This document shows positions 1 through 4,648 of a stretch of 5,503 bases of DNA, piece by piece. A program made the position numbers and the translations under genes. The DNA lies in assembly GCA_903858085.1 (NCBI GenBank), contig CAIOHJ010000083.1, positions 1-5,503 of the forward strand, read 5' to 3'. How positions within the stretch are numbered: position 1 is the first letter of the stretch; each line of letters starts with the position of its first letter. The notes beneath the pieces were generated by a model. It was not told where the DNA came from, ran no database searches, and saw only the letters and a list, made by a program, of their open reading frames with translations. The DNA is from an uncultured Chloroflexota bacterium. GTDB taxonomy: Bacteria; Chloroflexota; Anaerolineae; Caldilineales; Caldilineaceae.

Positions 1-771
1 GAACGCATCAGCGAAGCCGATGTGCTGGCCTACCTCGCACAGCAAAAAATCCCGCCGACGCAGAGAACAGAGACGGTCGACATCGCCGACCTGGTCGACC
101 AGCGCTATCCTGTCAACCGAATTCAACGCCTGTTGATCCTGGGCGGGGGCAACGGTGCGGTCCAAATTTTGGACCTGCTCGCCCAGGGGTGCCGCCAGCG
201 TGCAGTCGCCGTCATGGACGACAACAGGGCCCTGCACGGCCGCCAGCTCGCCGGGGTGCCAGTGGTGGGGGGGATTGACAGCGGACGGGCTACGGCCATG
301 CTGGCCAGCGGTGAAATCGACGCTGCCGTGATCTCAGTCAGCACCAGCATTGCCGTACGCGAGCGGCTCTTCGACAGCTGGCGGGCACAGGAGCTCCCCT
401 TTGCCAATGTGATCCACCCCAGCGCAGTCCTTGGGATGAATATAACGATGGGAACGGGCAACGTCGTCATGGCCTTCTGCCATTTCGGGGCCTGCGCCAC
501 GGTAGGCGACAACAATTTCCTCAGCGCCTACTGCAGCATCGAACACCACTCCGTGCTGGGCAGCCACTGCAGCTTCGGGCCGGGTGTGGTCACCTCCAGC
601 CGGGTACAGATCGAGGATCGCGTACGATTTGGCACCGGCATCTTCGTCGAGCCTGGGGTGCGCATCGGCGCAGAGAGCGTGATCGCATCCGGGCTGTCCA
701 TCACCCAGCCGATTCCCGCCCAGTCAACGGTCAAGGCCCGGGTCACGTACACGATCCGAAAACGGGGATAA
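1..771 (+). CDS. PglD/NeuD-family sugar acyltransferase with E3-binding-like N-terminal segment (5' partial)
   Basis: The product is probably an acetyl-CoA-dependent transferase acting on an amino sugar or nucleotide sugar for surface glycans. With the first codon of the window as residue 1, a Rossmann-like PglD N-domain starts near residue 43 and has the glycine turn Gly-Gly-Gly-Asn-Gly at 48-52, where the family usually has His for Asn. A linker with Ile-His-Pro-Ser-Ala follows at about 138-142, then a left-handed beta-helix of hexapeptide turns to residue 256. The Ile-Glu-His at 180-182 aligns with the catalytic His of PglD, and His189 with the second conserved His; the Glu usually following the catalytic His is His183 here. 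The frame is open to base 1, so the GTG at 22 is probably not the start. Residues 1-15 (ERISEADVLAYLAQQ) resemble the end of a peripheral-subunit-binding domain. The stop TAA is at 769-771. The exact substrate cannot be told, and no glycan-locus neighbours are visible. Confidence 0.85.
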   Translation, partial: ERISEADVLAYLAQQKIPPTQRTETVDIADLVDQRYPVNRIQRLLILGGGNGAVQILDLLAQGCRQRAVAVMDDNRALHGRQLAGVPVVGGIDSGRATAMLASGEIDAAVISVSTSIAVRERLFDSWRAQELPFANVIHPSAVLGMNITMGTGNVVMAFCHFGACATVGDNNFLSAYCSIEHHSVLGSHCSFGPGVVTSSRVQIEDRVRFGTGIFVEPGVRIGAESVIASGLSITQPIPAQSTVKARVTYTIRKRG

Positions 772-816
772 GTCAAACACACCGCCCGAAGCGTTCCTGG
801 ACAGCCTGAGCTCGGC

Positions 817-832
817 GCCGCGCTTACGCGGC
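817..832. repeat. GC hairpin over the convergent gene ends
   Basis: GCCGCG (817-822) and CGCGGC (827-832) form a perfect 6-bp inverted repeat with a 4-nt loop. The loop carries the stop codon of the leftward CBM48 gene (824-826). No T-run follows on either strand, so it is not a standard intrinsic terminator, although it is the only strong stem found at the 52-bp junction between the convergent genes. A second small stem, ACGCC/GGCGT around GAA, lies at 842-854 inside the CBM48 gene. Confidence 0.35.
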
Positions 833-1261
833 CGCCCCCCGACGCCGAAGGCGTGCCCGGTCGATCTGGATGCGCTCATCCTGGCTCCCTGCTGTGGAGC
901 TCAGGACGCTGGGGTACAGTGTAGACAGTGTAGGATACAGGGCGGGGTACAGTGCCTGCCCGCTCTCTTCCAGATCGATCACACTGTTGTGGCTGCCGTA
1001 CTGGTTGTCGGTAAACCCGTCAGCATGGTCGTCCGTCTGCCAGCGACCATCGATCAAATACCGAAATTCATAGCGTTGGCCAGCAGCCAGATCGACGGTC
1101 GCCCGCCAGACCCCATCGCGGCCCTGGACCAAAGGGATCCCCCGCTCGTCCCACTGGTTGAAGCTCCCGCTGACGGAGATTCGATCTGCCCAGACACAAG
1201 AGGGCAGTTCAAAAGTCACACAGACCGATCCTGGATGGACCGATGGTTTTTTATAAAGCAT
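824..1261 (-). CDS. Stand-alone CBM48 / AMPK-type glycogen-binding domain protein
   Basis: This 145-residue protein is almost entirely one carbohydrate-binding module of the CBM48 (isoamylase N-terminal, AMPK-beta-like) type. The module spans about residues 11-97. It has the signature Gly-Ser-Phe-Asn-Gln-Trp at 32-37, Asp-Gly-Val-Trp-Arg at 49-53, Tyr-Glu-Phe-Arg-Tyr at 64-68, Asp-Gly-Arg-Trp at 71-74 and Gly-Ser-His-Asn-Ser at 89-93. Trp37, Trp74 and Asn92 correspond to the glucan-contacting residues of AMPK-beta. There is no catalytic domain, signal peptide or membrane segment, so a cytoplasmic role in binding glycogen or in tethering a partner is inferred. Residues 103-119 are a low-complexity Leu-Tyr-Pro tail, and the end is basic (Arg-rich). 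ATG at 1261 is the only reasonable start, since an in-frame stop lies five codons upstream of it. AAAGGT about 12 nt upstream is a weak ribosome-binding site. The gene lies downstream of leuS on the same strand but behind the leuS terminator, and it converges on the acyltransferase gene. Confidence 0.85.
   Translation of the reverse strand: MLYKKPSVHPGSVCVTFELPSCVWADRISVSGSFNQWDERGIPLVQGRDGVWRATVDLAAGQRYEFRYLIDGRWQTDDHADGFTDNQYGSHNSVIDLEESGQALYPALYPTLSTLYPSVLSSTAGSQDERIQIDRARLRRRGAAA
911..954. repeat. Short direct repeats coding the Leu-Tyr-Pro tail
   Basis: The 11-mer GGGGTACAGTG occurs at 911-921 and again at 944-954, with a related GGATACAG between them. On the coding (minus) strand these give the repeated Leu-Tyr-Pro and Thr-Leu units of the CBM48 protein tail. 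The pattern suggests expansion by small duplications. Confidence 0.6.
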
Positions 1262-1498
1262 CGTGCACCGCTACCTTTCTTGTCCTCCAAGGGGAGTCCA
1301 TTCCGCGTAGACGCTTTTTCCATTGTTGCCCTCGATCAGGGTTTACAAGCTTTCCAGCCCCGGGCGGATCCACAACCCTGCCACGCCAATTGCCGGTCGG
1401 GAGGAACCATTGCAGCATCCAAACGTTTATTTTCGCAAGCTATCTCCAATGTACCATGAGATTCAGAACAGAGGATTAAAGAACTATTAAAACTTTAT
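1262..1498. other. Intergenic leader region of the CBM48 gene
   Basis: I see no convincing gene here. Any transcript of the CBM48 gene not read through from leuS must start in this stretch, but I find no good -35/-10 pair on the minus strand. A 7-bp inverted repeat, CAGGGTT (1337-1343) and AACCCTG (1374-1380), encloses a 30-nt GC-rich loop and could fold in the leader. On the minus strand GGAGGACAAGAAAGGT lies just ahead of the CBM48 start, with GGAG too far away to be an ideal Shine-Dalgarno. The 1470-1503 end is AT-rich and belongs to the tail of the leuS terminator. Confidence 0.5.
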
Positions 1499-1530
1499 AA
1501 AAAGCGGCTACCTCGTGGCGAGGCAGCCGC
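1499..1530 (-). terminator. Intrinsic terminator of leuS
   Basis: Read on the minus strand, GCGGCT pairs with AGCCGC (outer 6 bp) and CCTCG with CGAGG (inner 5 bp), separated by one mismatch, with a 3-nt loop. The stem (1504-1530) is followed directly by TTTTT (1503-1499) and further T-rich sequence. It begins about 70 nt past the leuS stop, as expected for a Rho-independent terminator. It separates leuS from the CBM48 gene. On the plus strand the stem is followed only by TCTGTTTTGG, so termination in that direction would be weak. Confidence 0.85.
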
Positions 1531-1600
1531 TCTGTTTTGGGGAGGCTTTTGGCTCGGGTCCGTGCCTGCGAAGGCTGCGCGGTCGTCGGGCCGTTCGGGG

Positions 1601-4096
1601 TCAGAGGAGAAGGTTGACCAGTTTGTCGGGCACGACGATCACCTTCTGCGGCGAGCGACCGTTCAGATATTTGTCGACATTGGGCAGCAGCAAAGCTGCC
1701 CGCTCGAGCTCGGCAGCGGCAGTACCAGGTGCAACCTGGAGTTTATCGCGCACCTTGCCGCCAATCTGCACAACAACTGTGATCTGCTCTTCGCGCGCCT
1801 TGTCCGGGTCTCCGTCTGGCCAGCGTTGCAGATGGACGCTCGAGGTATTGCCTTGACGGTGCCAGAGTTCGTCGGCGATGTGCGGAAAAATCGGCGCCAT
1901 CATGAGCAGCAGGTTGCGCAGGGTCTGGTTCCAGGCTGTGCTGTTGGCGACTGCACTCTCGCGCACTTTATAAAGAGCGTTGTTGAGTTCCATCAGGGCA
2001 GCGATGGCGGTGTTGAAGCGAAAGTGTTGGAGATCGTCGGTCACTTTGAGAATGGTCTGATGCAGCTTGCGTTCCAAGGCACGTTCCTGGGCGGGGTCTG
2101 GCCTGTGGGCCGCGTCGAGCTGTGGCTGGCGCAACTGGGGATCTTCGACCACGACCGTCCAAACCCGCTGCAAGAAACGGTGAACCCCCTCGATCGCCTG
2201 GGGATCCCAGGGGCCACCCTGGTCCCAGGGGCCGATGAACATCAGATAGCCGCGCACAGTATCTGCGCCGTAGCGTCCGACCACATCGTCGGGGTTGATG
2301 ACATTGCCGCGGCTTTTGGACATCTTTTCTCCGTCTGGCCCCAGGATCATTCCCTGGTTGAACAGGCGCAGCATCGGCTCGTCGAAATCAACCACCCCCA
2401 GGTCGCGCAGGGCCTTGGTGAAAAAACGGGTATAGAGCAGGTGCATGGTGGCGTGTTCGATTCCACCAGTGTACTGGTCGACCGGCAGCCAGTAGGCGCC
2501 GGCGGCTGTGTCCCAGGGATGATCTTCTGCGCGCAGCGGCTCCCCACGTTTCCAGTAAGGCGAAAGATAGGCATACTGGTACCAGCTCGAACACATGAAG
2601 GTATCCATGGTGTCTGTCTCTCGCTCGGCGGGTCCGCCACATTCAGGGCAGGTTGCGTTGCGAAAACTGGCGTGCGATCGGAGCGGGCTTTCGCCGGTCG
2701 GTTTGAATTCAGCGTCGTCGGGCAGCAGCACGGGCAGCTCCGCGTACGGCACAGGGAGCACACCACAGCTTGGACAGTAAAGAATCGGGATCGGCGCCCC
2801 CCACATGCGTTGGCGGCTGATCAGCCAGTCGCGCAGGCGGTAGTTGACAGCGCCACGCCCCAGTTCGTTGGCCTCCAACCACTCGATCACCCGTTCCACC
2901 GCCCCACGCACCGGCGTGCCGTCGAAGGGGCCCGACTGGATCAGTTCGCCCTCCTCCTTGGCGTCGTAGGCAGCTTCGAGCGGACCGCGGGCGCCGTCGG
3001 GCCCGGTGATCACCCGACGAATCTCCAGCCCATAGCGGCTGGCGAAGGCAAAGTCACGGGCATCGTGGGCAGGCACCGCCATGATGGCACCTGTGCCATA
3101 GCCCATCATGACATAGTCGGCGATCCAGATCGGAATCCGTTCGCCGTTGACCGGGTTGATCGCATAGCCGCCGGTGAAGACGCCGCTCTTCTCCTTGTCG
3201 GCGGCCCCGCGCTGGATCTCGTCCATGCGTGCCGCCTGTTCCTGGTAGGCGGCGACTGCAGCCTGTTGCGCCGCAGAGGTGATCGACGCCACCAGCGGGT
3301 GTTCGGGGGCCACCACCATGAAAGTCGCTCCCCACAGGGTGTCGGGGCGGGTGGTAAAGATCTCCAACACGTCCCCACTCTCGGTGCGGAAGAGAACCTC
3401 GGCCCCAGCACTGCGCCCGATCCAGTGGGTCTGCATGGTTTTGACCCGCTCAGGCCACTCAATCTGGGCGAGCCCGTCGAGCAGCTCGTCGGCGTACCGC
3501 GTGATGCGAAATTTCCACTGTTCCAGATCTTTTTTGATGACTGGAGTCCCACAACGTTCACAGTGACGATCGTCTCCCCAGACCTGTTCGCGCGCCAGCG
3601 TCGTGTTGCAGGTCGGACAGAAATCCACCGGAGCGTACTCTCGGTAGGCCAGGCCAGCATCGTAAAATTTGCGAAAGAACCACTGCGACCATTTGTAGTA
3701 CTCGGGGTCACAGCTGACCGCCTCCTGTTCCCACGCCCACATCGCCCCCATGCGACGCAGCTGGCCACGCATTCGTTCGATATTGGCAAACGTCCAGCGC
3801 GCTGGATGGGCACCATGTTTGATGGCAGCATTCTCGGCGGGCAGACCAAAAGCGTCGAAGCCGATCGGGAAAAAAACATTGTAGCCGTTCATCCGCCGGA
3901 AACGGGCAGCAGCGTCGCTGGGGGTATAGGCGTACCAGTGGCCGGTGTGCAGATCCCCCGACGGATACGGGAGCATGGTGAGCGCATACCATTTGGGCTG
4001 CTCTGGGTTCACGGAGCTCTGATACAGCCGCTCTTCTTCCCAGATCTGCTGCCATTTGGGCTCAATTTCGGCTGGGTTGTATCTGTTTGCTGACAT
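1601..4096 (-). CDS. leuS: Leucyl-tRNA synthetase (LeuRS)
   Basis: LeuRS is a class Ia cytoplasmic enzyme that charges tRNA-Leu with leucine using ATP and hydrolyses mischarged tRNA in its CP1 domain. The 831-residue product matches the bacterial family length. Visible landmarks are Pro-Tyr-Pro-Ser-Gly at 43-47, the HIGH-type motif His-Thr-Gly-His at 50-53 and a zinc-ribbon with Cys160, Cys163, Cys179 and Cys182. The CP1 editing domain has Thr-Thr-Arg-Pro-Asp-Thr at 248-253 and Gly-Thr-Gly-Ala-Ile-Met-Ala-Val-Pro-Ala-His-Asp at 334-345, where Asp345 is the conserved editing aspartate. A second Cys set lies at 441, 444, 483 and 486. The signature Lys-Met-Ser-Lys-Ser is at 591-595, followed by the anticodon-binding helical domain and the C-terminal domain ending at Leu831. 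ATG 4096 is chosen because GAGGAA sits 4 nt upstream and the family alignment starts there (Tyr-Asn-Pro-Ala-Glu-Ile-Glu); the frame is open to 4339 but that extension is not LeuRS-like. The gene appears intact, is probably monocistronic, and ends before a strong terminator. Confidence 0.98.
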   Translation of the reverse strand: MSANRYNPAEIEPKWQQIWEEERLYQSSVNPEQPKWYALTMLPYPSGDLHTGHWYAYTPSDAAARFRRMNGYNVFFPIGFDAFGLPAENAAIKHGAHPARWTFANIERMRGQLRRMGAMWAWEQEAVSCDPEYYKWSQWFFRKFYDAGLAYREYAPVDFCPTCNTTLAREQVWGDDRHCERCGTPVIKKDLEQWKFRITRYADELLDGLAQIEWPERVKTMQTHWIGRSAGAEVLFRTESGDVLEIFTTRPDTLWGATFMVVAPEHPLVASITSAAQQAAVAAYQEQAARMDEIQRGAADKEKSGVFTGGYAINPVNGERIPIWIADYVMMGYGTGAIMAVPAHDARDFAFASRYGLEIRRVITGPDGARGPLEAAYDAKEEGELIQSGPFDGTPVRGAVERVIEWLEANELGRGAVNYRLRDWLISRQRMWGAPIPILYCPSCGVLPVPYAELPVLLPDDAEFKPTGESPLRSHASFRNATCPECGGPAERETDTMDTFMCSSWYQYAYLSPYWKRGEPLRAEDHPWDTAAGAYWLPVDQYTGGIEHATMHLLYTRFFTKALRDLGVVDFDEPMLRLFNQGMILGPDGEKMSKSRGNVINPDDVVGRYGADTVRGYLMFIGPWDQGGPWDPQAIEGVHRFLQRVWTVVVEDPQLRQPQLDAAHRPDPAQERALERKLHQTILKVTDDLQHFRFNTAIAALMELNNALYKVRESAVANSTAWNQTLRNLLLMMAPIFPHIADELWHRQGNTSSVHLQRWPDGDPDKAREEQITVVVQIGGKVRDKLQVAPGTAAAELERAALLLPNVDKYLNGRSPQKVIVVPDKLVNLLL

Positions 4097-4100
4097 CAAA

Positions 4101-4106
4101 TTCCTC
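4101..4106 (-). promoter_or_regulatory. Ribosome-binding site of leuS
   Basis: On the minus strand GAGGAA is followed by TTTG and then the ATG at 4096. This is the best Shine-Dalgarno match in the window and fixes the leuS start against the longer open frame reaching 4339. Confidence 0.8.
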
Positions 4107-4150
4107 GCGTCTGAATTCTTCAGGAAAGTAGCGCCGTTTGGCCGGGGATC

Positions 4151-4170
4151 GCAGCAGCTTTTTCTGCCGC
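4151..4170 (-). repeat. Hairpin in the leuS leader (proximal)
   Basis: In leuS-sense RNA, GCGGCAG pairs with CUGCUGC over 7 bp with one G-U wobble and an AAAAAG loop. On the opposite strand the same position is an A/C mismatch, so the structure favours the leuS transcript. It lies about 55 nt before the leuS start. Confidence 0.45.
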
Positions 4171-4199
4171 ACATGTACGATTGGAAACAAAACGTGGGG

Positions 4200-4316
4200 T
4201 TACGCCCGCGTGACAACCGACGCGGGCCGGCGAAGAGCGAGAGGACCGCCCGTGTTGCGCCCGACCGGTACAAACAGTTTGATCCAATCTGACCCGAACC
4301 AAGGCTGCTGTTGCAT
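4200..4316 (-). CDS. Possible leaderless upstream ORF (38 aa) ahead of leuS
   Basis: ATG at 4316 lies 8 nt after the last base of the predicted leuS -10 element, so the transcript could begin at or one base before this start codon. The predicted peptide starts MQQQPWFGSDW, has 38 residues, and has three Leu codons and two Trp codons. Its stop at 4200-4202 comes right after the strong 4204-4227 hairpin, so ribosomes finishing the ORF would open that stem. It is not Leu-rich, so a classical leucine attenuator peptide is doubtful. I recognise no family. It may be chance, because the frame is open further upstream as well. Confidence 0.2.
   Translation of the reverse strand: MQQQPWFGSDWIKLFVPVGRNTGGPLALRRPASVVTRA
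4204..4227 (-). repeat. Strong hairpin in the leuS leader (distal)
   Basis: GCCCGCGT and ACGCGGGC form a perfect 8-bp stem with an 8-nt loop. There is no T-run after it on the minus strand (GTAACCCC follows), so it is a leader structure and not a terminator. It overlaps the last codons of the possible upstream ORF. Confidence 0.55.
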
Positions 4317-4350
4317 ACGAGCCAGTATACCACAGGCAAGCCTGCAACAG
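4308..4350. promoter_or_regulatory. 8-bp dyad bracketing the leuS promoter (operator candidate)
   Basis: CTGTTGCA (4308-4315) and TGCAACAG (4343-4350) are perfect inverted repeats with a 27-bp spacer and centres 35 bp apart. One arm covers the expected -35 position and the other the transcription start of leuS. A further inverted repeat, CAGGC-AA-GCCTG (4333-4344), lies between them. The arrangement suits a dimeric regulator or an RNA stem, but no regulator is identified and chance is possible. Confidence 0.35.
4324..4329 (-). promoter_or_regulatory. Extended -10 promoter of leuS
   Basis: On the minus strand TGGTATACT contains a near-consensus -10 hexamer, TATACT, preceded by the TGn extension. 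There is no good -35 at 17 bp (CCTGTT), which is common for extended -10 promoters. The start would fall near 4316-4317, giving a leuS leader of about 220 nt. Confidence 0.55.
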
Positions 4351-4385
4351 GGCAACTGGTCAGGCCTCAAATCGACGGCCCAGGG

Positions 4386-4426
4386 CGATGGCGTGAGGAA
4401 CCATCGACGGTCTGCCTGCGTTTTTT
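4386..4426 (+). other. Hairpin with T-run upstream of the RodZ-like gene
   Basis: CGATGG (4386-4391) and CCATCG (4401-4406) form a 6-bp stem with a 9-nt loop. CAGG (4381-4384) could add an outer pairing with CCTG (4415-4418), and TTTTTT follows at 4421-4426. It resembles a weak intrinsic terminator on the plus strand. No plus-strand gene ends nearby, so it would stop a short RNA or read-through antisense to leuS, or it may be chance. Confidence 0.25.
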
Positions 4427-4581
4427 GAAGAGCGATGCAAACCTGTATCCTCCAGCAAAATTGACAAAGGGAAGGGGGCAGGCTAGACTTTACAGAAAGT
4501 GGTGTACTGGCACAGCACGAGGGTACCAGCAGCCCAGGGAAGACAAACTTTGCCCGCTCGGCCAAACGTAGCGGCGGTGGA

Positions 4582-4591
4582 TTGTATACAA
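4582..4591. promoter_or_regulatory. 10-bp palindrome TTGTATACAA before the RodZ-like gene
   Basis: TTGTATACAA is a perfect self-complementary decamer. It includes TATACA, which could act as a -10 for the rightward gene, with transcription starting near 4597 about 50 nt before ATG 4649. No convincing -35 lies 17 bp upstream. The GTATAC core also occurs in the leuS -10 region (4325-4330). Confidence 0.35.
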
Positions 4592-4648
4592 AAAATGCCG
4601 ACAGCCAATACAGCCAATTTTAGAAAAACAACCAGTTCAGAAACACCG

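Larger units (their letters stand above)
4097..4648. other. Divergent leuS / RodZ-like gene intergenic region
   Basis: This 552-bp stretch separates two divergently read genes and holds control elements, not a confident gene. The left part (4097-4317) would be the leuS transcript leader, with two hairpins and a 38-codon upstream ORF. The leuS promoter and a dyad around it lie at 4308-4350. A hairpin followed by six T's on the plus strand lies at 4386-4426, with ATCGACGG repeated directly at 4371-4378 and 4403-4410. From 4430 to 4580 I see nothing definite. A 10-bp palindrome at 4582-4591 precedes the RodZ-like gene. I looked for a T-box in the leader: GGGCGGTCC on the minus strand is superficially similar, but the UGGN core that pairs with the tRNA acceptor end is missing. 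Confidence 0.6.

Noticed and set aside
22..24. GTG at 22 as the start of the acyltransferase
   Set aside because: The frame is open and protein-like back to base 1, with an E3-binding-like motif crossing this codon, and no Shine-Dalgarno is visible. The gene most likely starts before the window.
1216..1323. A 35-codon ORF on the minus strand overlapping the start of the CBM48 gene
   Set aside because: It has no Shine-Dalgarno or recognisable motif and overlaps a confident gene in another frame; probably chance.
989..1479. Plus-strand open frames across the CBM48 gene and its leader
   Set aside because: They lie opposite the well-supported CBM48 gene, show no domain features, and have no ribosome-binding site.
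1562..4093. An 843-codon open frame on the plus strand opposite nearly all of leuS
   Set aside because: Its translation shows no recognisable domain and is rich in His, Arg and Gly in the way expected of an antisense frame of a GC-biased gene. leuS on the other strand carries every family motif. There is no ribosome-binding site or promoter for it.
4228..4270. T-box riboswitch in the leuS leader
   Set aside because: GGGCGGTCC with a following CTCTTCGCC looks vaguely like a T-box antiterminator, but the UGGN core and the specifier-loop hallmarks are absent and no terminator with a T-run follows.
4097..4339. N-terminal extension of LeuRS to the upstream start at 4339
   Set aside because: The extra 81 residues do not resemble LeuRS, and a strong GAGGAA site sits just before ATG 4096.
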